Translations under genes and position numbers: made by a program
In this document: positions 21,192 through 31,128 of the stretch, piece after piece
Numbering within the stretch: position 1 is the stretch's first letter
Layout of the letters: each line of letters opens with the position of its first letter
Assembly (NCBI GenBank): GCA_001465935.1
Contig: LNKV01000025.1
Span: 205,609 to 269,608 of the forward strand
Reading direction: 5' to 3'
From: Clarireedia homoeocarpa
Lineage: Eukaryota; Ascomycota; Leotiomycetes; Helotiales; Rutstroemiaceae
Length of the DNA: 64,000 bases
Notes under the pieces: model-generated
Told to the model about the DNA's origin: nothing
Database searches by the model: none
The model's input: only the letters and a program-made list of their open reading frames with translations

Positions 21192-22914
21192 ATGGCTCCC
21201 ATCGCTGAAGCAGACATCTCTCATTCCAGCTCAGACAGTCGTATCAATGTTATCATCGTTGGTACTGGCTTGGCGGGCTTAACTGCTGCATTGGAATGTC
21301 ACCGCAAAGGCATGAATGTCAGACTCATGGAGAGGAACTCCACCATCAACACCGCAGGTAATTGAGCAGTATCACGATTGATGCAGAGCAAAGTTAAATA
21401 ATAGACTAGGTGACATGTTCTTCTTGGGGTTGAGTGCCACTCATCTCTTCAGAAATTGGCCCGAAATGAAAGAAGAATACGATGCAATCTCTCTCCACGA
21501 TGCCTACTTGGAGACATTCAGGCACACTGGTGTACCAATAGTGAAGGCAATGCCAGTTGCTGTACGATTGCGCGCTCAAGGTTTGAATCCAAATACTCCT
21601 CCTGGTACTTTTCAAATGCGGCCTTTGGTATACAAAATGTTTGTTCACCAGGTCGAGAAGCTGGGGATCAAGGTTGAGTTCAACCACCAGGTTGTAGAAT
21701 ACTATGAGAATATTGAGACTGGAAAAGGTGGAGTTGTGACTAAGGATGGGAGAAAGCACGAGGCCGATCTAGTCATTGCTGCTGACGGTGTTGGATCGAA
21801 ATCTCAAGTTCTTGTAGGTGGTCAAGTCAGAGCTGTGCCTTCCGGGCGAGCAATGTGGCGAGCTGCATTTCCAATTGAGCATTTAGATCAGAACCCTGAG
21901 GTCAAGGAATTCTTTTCCATGGTCAACGGGGAACATCCAATTGTTCGAACATTTTTAGGGTAGGTCACCAGACTTCTATGAGTGAGCACATGGCTAACGA
22001 TTCGTGACCACAGCCCTTCTGCATATGCACTTACTCTTACTCGTCCAGATACAATGATTTGGATCATGAATCATGACGTGAGATGATTTCAATCCTCTTC
22101 CTCGCTTCAACTGACAACGATCTTAGGTTACTGGTACTGAAATGGAATCTTGGAACAACACCATCGAGAATGAAGAAGTTCTGGCGGAACTCGAAAAAGT
22201 TCCTGGGCCGCACAAGTGGGCACCTATCTTCCAGGAGCTCGTAAAATGCACCCCGGAAAAAACAATTATTAACTTCAATCTTCTTTGGAGAGACCCGCAA
22301 CCCAGCTGGACATCGCCAGGTGCCCGTGTTGTACAAATTGGCGACAGTGCGCATTCATTCTTACCAGCTTCTGGAAACGGTGCCACTCAAGCGATTGAAG
22401 ATGCCATCTCCCTTGCCACATGTTTGCAGAAAGGAGGAAAGAACAACATCGAGCAGGCCGTACGAGCACATATTAGATTCCGGTACTTTTTACCCTCCCC
22501 TTCATGAGACAACTGATTCTAACGTCAATCTATAGTTTCACACGTACAGCTTGTGCCCAAAAGCTTGGTTTCTCAAATGCCGAGCTGCTACAAGAAACCA
22601 ACTGGGATACTGTCGTCGACCCAAGGAAATCTGCACCAAAGCACCCTGCTTGGGTCTTTGATCACGATGCTGAAACCTATGCTGAAGAAAACTACGAAAA
22701 AACTCTCGCTTCTATGAAGAAGGGTATCGCACCTACTGATGATGATACTGTGCCACCAAATTATCCACCAGGTGAGATTGAAATGCAGCTTCCAGAGCAT
22801 TTCCCCTTACTGACTTCTCAAGGATACAAATACGAACCTTGGGGAATTGACCAGATTATTGAGGATAAGAAAAATGGCAAAGAGACTTATCTCGGCTCTG
22901 GTGACTGGGACTAG
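21192..22914 (+). CDS. FAD-dependent monooxygenase (salicylate-hydroxylase-like)
   Basis: Five exons, 21192..21357, 21410..21959, 22014..22077, 22127..22482 and 22536..22914, encode 504 aa. Introns are 52, 54, 49 and 53 nt with good GT..AG ends. The Rossmann motif is VIIVGTGLAGLTAALE, the DG motif is LVIAADGVGSKS and the GD motif VVQIGDSAHSFLPASGNGAT binds the ribityl chain. These mark group A flavoprotein hydroxylases, which use NAD(P)H and O2. The ATG at 21192 follows the TATA box and precedes the FAD motif; the longer frame from 21018 adds 58 unlikely residues. The long C-terminal tail (about 100 aa after the FAD domain) is rich in acidic and proline residues. It is the last recognisable cluster gene before the transposon. 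Confidence 0.92.
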
Positions 22915-23832
22915 GGGAGTTGAGCGGGAGTGGCATGATTGACAGTGGATGGGCTTTTCACTTTGCGATACGGAGGAGCAGTTTCTAGTCATTTATCATT
23001 TTCATTTATAAGTTAATCAGAATATAAAGGTACTCCAACAGCTGTCTTGTAGGTGTTACTGCCTTGCAGGAGGTTCGATCGCCGCCGACAAAACAGAAAA
23101 CTGGGTGAACGAAAATCCGAACATATTGATGGAGAGTAAAACAAGTATACCAAAAACACAGATATTTCCAATGGCCCTTCAATTGAAACTTACGATGCAT
23201 ACATATATGGTTAATATTCTGAAACTAAAGTTTTTCCCCAATATTCAACAATGAAAGATCTCAATTAATTATCTCAGATATGAACTTTTGACTTTTGGGG
23301 ACATTGAGATAAAAAGAAATATTTTAGGTATATAGAACTTCTCAGTTTGTTTTGTTTTTGCTGACGTCGAGAGACATATAAAGAGTCACTGCTTGAAATC
23401 GTGGAATAGAGAGTCCGAACTCCAAATCCGTAAAATTGTTTTTTGCGACAAGTGATAAAACGGGGATATTGTATAGAAGTAGAAGCAACTCGTATTACTG
23501 TAACATAAGTTATGGTACAGCCGAAAACCAGAACATGTAACCCTATTTACCACAAACCGTTGGTGGGGGTCGAACCATTAACCGTTTCACAACTTTGCAT
23601 ATTAGGCACCAATAAACCGTCATGGTGTAAACGACTTTCCGGAAATAGTGCTAGCTTACTGTAACGGAGCACAAGATCACGTTCCGGGTAGTTCGTCCGT
23701 TATCCTCAGCTAGTAAATTTGTGTATAGGACAGACAAGTGTTCCGGTATGCTACATTGGAAGCCCAGCAGAGGCAGAGTAAATCGTTGTGTTGGTAATGG
23801 GCCAATAATTAGATAAGCAAATAAGCATGAAG
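22915..23832. other. Intergenic, right flank of the cluster
   Basis: 918 bp with no coding signal. A GGTTCGA-like word at about 23072 is not part of a tRNA fold. AT content rises towards the transposon. Confidence 0.45.
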
Positions 23833-23863
23833 CACCAGTGGATGCATTTACTCATTCAACACC
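23833..23863 (+). repeat. Left terminal inverted repeat, 31 bp
   Basis: Begins CACCAGTGGATGCATTTACT. It is the exact reverse complement of 25265..25295. Confidence 0.95.
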
Positions 23864-23920
23864 CGGATTTTAGCCGAATATCATAAAAAGTGCTTCAAAA
23901 ATCGATATTATTAACTATAA

Positions 23921-25195
23921 CTACCACAAAGAGCTCTTTATAGGTGATCTATTGCCTTTAATCAGTTGCTTGCATCGTGTAGGCATCTCACTAATACGTT
24001 TTTGGATTTCCTTCTGCGTAATCTTGCCCCATTTATCTTGTAAAATCTCTTTAAGCTCCTTTATAGTATGGAAGACCCGGCGACGTACACGTTGCTTTAG
24101 AATATTCCAAACACCCTCTATAGGATTCAGATCGGGTGATTGAGGTAGATGGGCAAGATTTATGATCCCCGACTCCTTTTTGAGCCTACTAGCTAGCCCC
24201 TCCTTTTGCAACCTATAGGATCTATCTCCATCCTCGATTAGACGCCATTGAGAGATCTGAACTGACTGCTTCTTGCTTAAATCCTTAATAGCATCGATAT
24301 AATAAGGTAATAAACGCTTAACATAGTATTCCTAAGTCATAGAATTGCCCTTAGGTTTAACAACTTTCTCATATCCGATCTGAGCCTCCCATACTATTAA
24401 CCTCTGATTCCAATCCTCTTCAGTCTTATATCTTGACTTCCTGGGCTTGCGAGAGCGTCGAGGCTTCTCAACATACTCCTCTTCATCATTGTAGAACTCA
24501 AGCTTCTCGCATTTTGTATGCCAATTGACCTATCCACCAAAGTGCACTTTATTACCCAGAAGAGCTGGCTTCTCCTAGATATTTTCAGGCTTATATCGCT
24601 GGCCCTGCTCTCTTAGGATCCTACCAGTACCCTAGGAAGCTGGATCGAAGTGTGCTTCGTCTATAAATAGGCAGAATTGCTAAAAAAAGTCGACAGTCTC
24701 ATTTTCATACGTTTGGCTATAATCCACCCTTTTAATACGGTTTGGCTGGCTAATTTCCTTCTGCATATATACCTATTTGTAGTACCGACCTTTATTTGTA
24801 TATTTCTCAAGGTTATTTCGTAATTGACGCGGTTTTAAGTGTAGGTCGTGGAATGCGATTTGAGCTTTATATCGTTGATCTCGGACTGGATTTTGAGCTG
24901 GATCAACAAGGGCTTTAAACTTGCGAGGAGAATGTCTAAGAGGCTGGCCTAGGTTATTTGATACTTTGCGAACTCGATAATATCCATTGAATCCGAATTT
25001 ATCTCGATCTTTAAGCCACTTATTGCCTGTGCCTTGTCCTATACCCAAACGCCTTTCGATCGCACATACCGACTCCCGAGCTCTTTTATTATCGAACGCG
25101 TTGAAGAATGAATTTCTCGTCGGAGTATCGTATTCGCCCTGGGTTCCTCTACTATCAGGTGTAATCTCACGTCTTTTAGCCCTTGTGTTGACTAT
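23921..25195 (-). pseudogene. Mariner-like transposase relic
   Basis: One continuous frame of about 425 codons runs from 25195 to 23921 without a frameshift. The catalytic pieces are visible: CLFIDEAHFDPAS (first Asp), RLIEDGDRSY (second Asp) and HLPQSPDLNPIEGVWNILKQ (third acidic residue). Six in-frame TAG codons interrupt it, at 24332, 24530, 24575, 24632, 24680 and 24773 (lowest base of each). By family comparison they sit where Gln or Trp is expected. The likely initiator reads ATA (25195..25193) before VNTRAKRREITPDSRG. All of these changes are C-to-T or G-to-A in CpA context, which is the RIP signature. It cannot make a functional protein. Confidence 0.88.
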
Positions 25196-25264
25196 GTTGT
25201 CGCTATTTTAAAAAAAAAGGTGATATTTTGAGATGTTTTAATTTGGACAGATTTCTCGGTTAAT

Positions 25265-25295
25265 GGTGTTGAATGAGTAAATGCATCCACTGGTG
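25265..25295 (-). repeat. Right terminal inverted repeat, 31 bp
   Basis: Exact reverse complement of 23833..23863. Confidence 0.95.
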
Positions 25296-25302
25296 GAGTC
25301 CG

Positions 25303-25430
25303 AGTCTGCATGAGAGACAGCGAAACTGCATGAGACAGCGAAACTGCATGAGAGACAGCGAAACTGCATCAGAGACGGCCAAACTGCATCAGAGACGGCC
25401 AAACTGCATCAGAGACGGCCAAACTGCATC
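25303..25430. repeat. 20-bp tandem repeat, about six copies
   Basis: The unit is AAACTGCATCAGAGACGGCC, with a left-hand variant GAAACTGCATGAGAGACAGC and one 18-bp copy. It starts a few bases outside the transposon. Confidence 0.9.
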
Positions 25431-25947
25431 TCGTCCTTTTCGTCCATGAAAGGCGACGACAAGGACATGTTTCTCACCCCGCTCAAGGGCCGGACTCTGT
25501 GGGAGAGTGGTCCACAGCAAAGCATAGATTGATTATCCATGCGAAGCACGTGAATCATACTCGAGCATAAGCCCGAGCTTAAGTCTTAGCGGCAATCCTC
25601 ATCCGATAGATACACTTGGGAGTAGCAAGTGATGTCGTGAAAGGAGATTCGGCGCGGAACAACTCCGCAGTTTGTGTAAGTTTAGGCATGTGATCAGGTG
25701 TCGGTCGATTTCCGAGGCTCGAGCTCGCGTCACGTTCGACTTGGTCGTGCATCATCCAGCATCCAGCATCCAGCATCCAGCATCCAGCGACGGCTACAAC
25801 ATCATCATAACGAAAACTGTATAGCGATGCCTAGTCAGCACGTCTACAATCTACAGCTTCGCATGCTTACCGTCTCTATTTCGATTCGTTCACCTTTATG
25901 TCTTTGATATCTCTTTCGTGATATTCAAGACGCATTGCTACCTCATC
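25431..25947. promoter_or_regulatory. JmjC gene upstream region
   Basis: 517 bp with no gene apparent apart from the minisatellite at 25754..25788. It should hold the promoter and leader of the JmjC gene. Confidence 0.4.
25754..25788. repeat. 7-bp minisatellite (ATCCAGC)x5
   Basis: Five perfect copies. The reverse complement GCTGGAT is also one unit of the minisatellite at 53831..53865. Confidence 0.9.
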
Positions 25948-27435
25948 ATGTCCCGCCATCCCGAAACGGCCGATCAGCGAGCCCTAATTGATTTATGTAG
26001 AAAGGTTTTCTGCGATCCAGCTCGAACGAGCTCCGACATCGAAAGTAAACCAAACAGTCTTACAAACTCCTCGAAAGTCCTGTTGGAATGCGGGGAACCA
26101 ATTCTCAATCTCCTCTCCCGGCAGAGCACCGCCATTCGCCACTCTGGGAAACATAGATTAATCTTACAACGACTAGATGATATGATGAATCTAGCAAAAG
26201 AGAAGTTTTATGCTTTCCCTTTTAAAGATGTACCAGCATGCTGGAGGTCCTTGTTTCTCGAGGCCAGCCTACTGAAATTCTCTGCATTAGTCATGAGGAG
26301 AGTATGGAATACTGAACAGCTGCCCGTGGACGTTTCATCTAATTGCGAAGATGTCGTCCTGGACCAGATGGTAGAAACAATGGACATGGCATTGATCATG
26401 ACGGGAGTGCCAACATCGAGTACGATTCAAGAAGCCATTGATCAGGCTTTGAGCTTGCTTCAAAAGATACATCTGGAGAGGGCTGATGAGCCAACCCAGC
26501 CAGTGACGAAGCGTCGTAAATTATCTAACTCTACTAGCGGATATGCCGTTAATCTATTTCCATCTTCGACAGTTGTGCCGCCTCCGCTATCACATCCGAT
26601 CCCTCGAGTTGATTGCTTGTCCTTCGACGCTTTCGAAAAACATATGCAGCACCCGAGTAATATTGATCTCGGTCCAGAGCCTCTCATTATCACTGGAGCT
26701 TTGGAGAACTGGCCTGCACGAGGTGAGAGGCCGTGGAATAAACCATCCTATCTATTAGCAAAAACCATTGGTGGAAGACGACTTGTGCCGATCGAACTTG
26801 GGAGAAGCTATGTTGATGATGGTTGGGGACAAAAGATCATAAAATTTAAAGATTTCATGGATCAGTACATTATTCAAGAACCCAACAATAACTCAACCGG
26901 TTATCTAGCTCAGCATGACCTATTTGCTCAAGTTCCTTCCCTTCGGGCAGATATCTGTGTCCCAGATTATTGTTACACAACTCCACCGCCGCCTCATCAT
27001 TCTTCACCACTTGCGGAAAAGCATTCTAAACTTCCACAGCTCGATGAGCCATTGCTAAATGCATGGTTTGGGCCCGCCGGAACGATCAGTCCTCTCCATA
27101 CTGATCCGTATCACAATATCTTATGCCAGGTGGTTGGTAAAAAATATTTACGGCTCTATGCACCACGCGAAAGTGCAAAGCTATACCCTAGAGGTGTAGA
27201 GGATGGAGGAATTGACATGGAAAATACAAGTGCGATCGATGTTGGTATATTAGCCGGGTTTGACGGTACAAAAGAAGAGCAAGATAATGCTATGCTTCAA
27301 TTCCCCGATTTCGCCAGTGCTGATTTCGTGGATTGTATTCTAGAGGAAGGAGAGTGTCTGTACATTCCCGTAGGTTGGTGGCATTATGTTCGGAGCTTGA
27401 GTGTGAGTTTTAGTGTTAGCTTCTGGTTCAATTGA
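25948..27435 (+). CDS. JmjC-domain protein (JMJD5/KDM8-like hydroxylase)
   Basis: A single exon encodes 495 aa. The N-terminal half is helical (about residues 1-190), then comes a cupin-like JmjC domain beginning PLIITGALENWPA. The Fe(II) ligands are visible as SPLHTDPYHN (His384, Asp386) and PVGWWHYVRSL (His479), and the domain ends FSVSFWFN at the C-terminus. This layout matches JMJD5-type 2-oxoglutarate-dependent oxygenases, which act as protein hydroxylases or histone-tail-directed enzymes. A basic KRRKL at about residue 190 may be a nuclear signal. I use the ATG at 25948 (TCATCATGTC). A sizeable acidic/variable insertion lies between the two metal-binding motifs. Confidence 0.88.
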   Translation: MSRHPETADQRALIDLCRKVFCDPARTSSDIESKPNSLTNSSKVLLECGEPILNLLSRQSTAIRHSGKHRLILQRLDDMMNLAKEKFYAFPFKDVPACWRSLFLEASLLKFSALVMRRVWNTEQLPVDVSSNCEDVVLDQMVETMDMALIMTGVPTSSTIQEAIDQALSLLQKIHLERADEPTQPVTKRRKLSNSTSGYAVNLFPSSTVVPPPLSHPIPRVDCLSFDAFEKHMQHPSNIDLGPEPLIITGALENWPARGERPWNKPSYLLAKTIGGRRLVPIELGRSYVDDGWGQKIIKFKDFMDQYIIQEPNNNSTGYLAQHDLFAQVPSLRADICVPDYCYTTPPPPHHSSPLAEKHSKLPQLDEPLLNAWFGPAGTISPLHTDPYHNILCQVVGKKYLRLYAPRESAKLYPRGVEDGGIDMENTSAIDVGILAGFDGTKEEQDNAMLQFPDFASADFVDCILEEGECLYIPVGWWHYVRSLSVSFSVSFWFN

Positions 27436-27987
27436 CCTGTTGAATGTGTCGAATGTTTATGTCAGTGCTAGACATTCGTAGCTGTCACACATTCAGCTTT
27501 GTCACCAAAAATGATCTGACGTCAACTAGCGGTGACATGATTTCAGAGATAGATCCAGATCTTCGCTTTTACACACGGATGATTTTAGTGATCGTCTTCT
27601 CCTGCGTCTTAGTGGCGATCTAAACTGCACTACGTGTTATGCCGGGGAACTACCGTGCAGGAAATACAGGTCTAACCAGAAACACATGTCTTCAATAAAA
27701 GCTTAGACAATCCTCCATGTCGAAATCATACGCACGTTGTAAGCTGGGTGGGTTATGCTAAGTTGGTCCCATTGGTCACTGAGGTTGAAGACTTGCAACA
27801 AAGACATCTGATTCCAAGACTAAACTCCCATTCTGGGTCCACTAGGTCCCGATAATGTAATATGCTACAGGTGGTTGTTATATTTCAGCTCTTCATCCTC
27901 CCGATTAGATATAATATTATCTCCCTTCTAAGCTAGAAATCACATTATTTCTTTGATTTTGACATTTTTCTCTCGGCGCCTTGAAAT
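27436..27987. other. Intergenic
   Basis: 552 bp between the JmjC gene and the hydrolase pseudogene. No gene or repeat is recognised. Confidence 0.5.
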
Positions 27988-29285
27988 ATGGCTTCACCTT
28001 AGGAATTCGTCGTGCGTGAGCATACAACACCAGCTCAACACATCCGTGAGTACAATCACGGAGTCGCCAACGAAAATTAAGATTACTATATTCACATCAA
28101 GCAATGTTCACCAAAACTGGATCGTCAGCCTCAAGAAGGCGACATTACAATCATCACTGCTGCTGGGATCGGCATGGAGAAAGAAATCTATAAACTTTTC
28201 TTTCAGGTCTTAACATCTGAATGCATAAAAAGAGGCGTATTCATTCGAAATACCTGGATAGCGGACATGGGCTACGTGGGGAAAAGCGCTATCGTGAATG
28301 CGAAAAACTTAAGCCATGATCAAAACTGGTTTGACCACTCAAGAGATCTTCTTGCCATGGTCAATCATTTCAAAAAACAGACGCCAAGACCTATTGTCGG
28401 ACTGGGCCATTCGATGGGCGGTTGCCAAATCGCTCATATGTCGATATTACACCCGAATCTTTTCCATTCTCTCATTCTAATCGAGCCAGCGATTTGAAGG
28501 GGTCTAGCGCCTCCGGTTTCGCTGACGAACGCGAGGGTTATAAGTCGCCGGAAAGAATACTGGCCCACGCGTGCGGAAGCAGAAAAGGGAGTAAAAAAAA
28601 TCCATTTTTCAAACACTGGCACCCACGAGTAATATCCCTTTTGATCGAAAATAGTTTCGTAAAACCAGATCAGCTACCTATCGCCACAGCTGATGAAGGA
28701 GACGAGAAAGTGGTCGAACCAGTTCTATCCACTACCCCGAGAGCAATGGAAGTAGCGTTATCCCTTCGTCCTAATTATTCCGTCAATAGAACTACCCAAA
28801 ATTTCAAAAGAGATCGCGCATCTGCTCCGGACGTCGATCCTGACGCAATAATGAAATTCCCCTTCTAACGCGGCGAACCGATCGCGATGCTTAAGGCGCT
28901 GCCGAAGCTGAGACCGAGCGTGTGTTATGTCGTGGGTGATCAGTCTCATATGTGTTGGCCGGAGCTGCGGAAGGAGCGATTGGAGATCACTGGAACTGGG
29001 GTCGGGGGGAGTGGGGGTGCGAAGATGGGGAGAGTGGTGGAGAGGGTGGTGGAGGGGGGGAACCGTTACCCGATTTTTGATGAGAAGGGATTGGAACGGG
29101 TGGGAGAGTTTGTGGAAGGCGAGATGGGCAGGTGGAGGGAGGATAGGGAAAGAAGGATGAAAGGTTGTAGAGAGACGGGGGTCGAGGAAAAGGTTAGGGT
29201 TGATAGGGTTATGGTGGATACGCTGGGGGAGTGGCATCCCAAGGAAAACCCGGATATTGTCACGCTGGTGAAGGCGCGGTTGTAA
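27988..29285 (+). pseudogene. Decayed alpha/beta-hydrolase (AKT2 / Lpx1-like family)
   Basis: The remains of a gene of about 430 codons without introns. It starts ATG GCT TCA CCT then TAG. Family sequence continues as REHTTPAQHIREYNHG, WFDHSRDLLAMVNHF and the nucleophile elbow VGLGHSMGG, then PELRKERLEITGTGVGGSGG near the end. In-frame stops occur at codon 5 (TAG), after VANEN (TAA), after LIEPAI (TGA, about 28495) and after KFPF (TAA, about 28866). The frame shifts by one base near the A-run at 28590-28605. Relatives are peroxisomal-type hydrolases found in fungal metabolite pathways. The stops are of mixed type, so ordinary decay with some RIP-like changes is likely. Confidence 0.8.
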
Positions 29286-30219
29286 ACCTATGGTTGAAAA
29301 AGTTTATTGGAGAAGTCGATGATCAATTGAATACATGCGATCATTTTAGTCCCATAACCTGTTGGCCTGTAATACAACTAAATATATTTCACTCTTCCAA
29401 TTACACATCTCAACCAACACAAAAAACGGCCACTGTACGCAATCGCCATGGGTCCAAGTCCATCAAGGAACAGAAGATCGAGTGGTTTGGGAAAATTTCG
29501 CAGCTGCTTTTAATATCTTATAGAATAGAGATTCTTTGGGGGATGAGGTTTTACACAGCTGGTCTTCTGGTTGCGCCATGCCGGTGGATTGATATGCTGG
29601 TAGTGGTAGGTCGAACTATCTTTTTGGTGCCTGGAGTTTCCTCGTTGGCAATCGGAATAAAAAGCATTATTCGGGCTTTGATGCTCCACCTACGAGACTC
29701 GCAGAGAGCCGGCATAAGGAGGATTATATTGGTGCCATCGTAGCAATTGAGGATGAAAATCTCTCAGAGGTATGTACGGAAGATGTACAATGCAGAGCGG
29801 CGGCGATAAGGGCTGTCGAAGTAGATAAAACTCATTGACAGACATACTTGATTTTGGAATACTAACTCATAATGTCAGTTAATCTGGGCCAAACTCACTA
29901 CTTGGTCTTCTAGAACCAGTAAATTACTCGTGGGGAAAGGATAACCGTTCGTATTATATCCATGGAACTAGATAGGGCTGCGATCTGTTTTTGATCCACT
30001 AATTCGACGGGTTGTTTAGGCAAGCTCGTCGCGGGATTGGGTAAGACATTTTGCGACCCTTAGCTTGTGGAGGAAAGACTTCGTTCGCAAAGCAAATAGT
30101 TGATATTTTATTTAATATATGATAGAGCGCGTGAACATTGCTCTTCTCTAGTAGCAGGCTCGTAAAAGAAACTATGGAGTGTTGTAGGTATTGAACCTTT
30201 GAGCAACTCCTTGGAGTTA
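29286..30219. other. Intergenic
   Basis: 934 bp. An open frame at about 29437-29740 has a hydrophobic stretch but no family signal, so I do not call it. Confidence 0.4.
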
Positions 30220-30518
30220 TCATGATTCCCATTGCTTCTTCCACTGCTCAGTGGTCCATTTATACAAATTTGGTCCAAAACCCTTCCATGATCTCGCTTT
30301 GGTATATGCAGCTTCGTCTGAGCGACCACACATTTCCATCAGCACTAGATACAAGCAAAATTGACAGTCTCCATTGGTCCAGCCCCATTGGGGAGTGCTC
30401 TGCCGTGTGGTATCGGAGCATGTGGTGGACGCTCTTATTAATTCGTAGTAATTTGAACCAAGACATGCAGCGTTACTGTGGTGATTCGATACCTCTGGCA
30501 GCGACTCTTCGATGGCAT
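30220..30518 (-). CDS. Doubtful small protein, unknown
   Basis: A possible two-exon gene, complement(30220..30433, 30493..30518), encoding 79 aa. The intron (30492..30434, 59 nt, GTATCG..ATAAG) keeps the frame. The protein begins MPSKSRCQRASTTCS and has a Trp/Cys-rich middle (WGWTNGDCQFCLYLVLMEM) and a lysine/tryptophan-rich end (YKWTTEQWKKQWES). I do not recognise the family. The codon pattern is only weakly protein-like and it could be chance. No neighbour gives a functional clue. Confidence 0.3.
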
Positions 30519-31128
30519 AGTGAGTGTGGGTGGTGGTATTATGTTGAGTAGATGGAGCAAAGAAGGTAAGAAGCACGCGCGGGTAGACAGGATATATAGA
30601 CAGGAAACAGATGATAATTGCATTATATTGGCACCGACGTGAAGAAACTATTCTCAGTGCATTGGGTGTGCTTGCGAGACACAAAGGCCACAGCCAGGTG
30701 CAACTTGAGGTCAGATAACCTGTTTCTTTGAGCTACTGGCTCGATCAAATGCAGAGACAATACTTGAAGACCACTGAGTCCCCTGAATTGTAACTTGTGG
30801 ATGCAAAATCAGAACTGGTGGCTCGATGTCCATGAGGAAGGGAGCAATGCATCTTAGACGCTGGTGGGGGACATGGTGGTGGGCAATGACTAAGCAAGCG
30901 GTGATCTTACAATCTTTTTCGAATTCCGTGCATTAACAAAGCATACAAAGCAGAACAGTACGCAAACCACAAGGTCGAAGTTGTTTGCCGCAAATAGAAG
31001 CTCACTGCGAGCTTCAACACTGACTTCCCCGCGGTGAACCTACACATGCGTCAAGACATGGTGCGCTGGAATTGACTACAACATAATACTCGGCCTTCTC
31101 CACACCATCGCAGCTACAAGATTTCGCA
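30519..31128. promoter_or_regulatory. MED4 upstream region
   Basis: 610 bp with no gene seen. It should contain the MED4 promoter. Confidence 0.4.

Larger units (their letters stand above)
23833..25295 (-). mobile_element. Tc1/mariner-type DNA transposon, RIP-inactivated
   Basis: A 1463-bp element is bounded by perfect 31-bp inverted repeats and contains one degraded transposase frame on the minus strand. I do not find a TA duplication directly outside the repeats (left flank GAAG, right flank GAGT), so the precise ends or the target duplication are uncertain. It separates the metabolite block from the JmjC gene. Confidence 0.88.

Noticed and set aside
23060..23090. GGAGGTTCGATCGCC, which looks like a tRNA T-arm
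   Set aside because: The stem halves do not pair and no D-arm, anticodon arm or acceptor stem is found around it.
25303..25430. Regular repeats that could suggest a CRISPR array
   Set aside because: Repeats are directly adjacent without unique spacers, and the host is a eukaryote.
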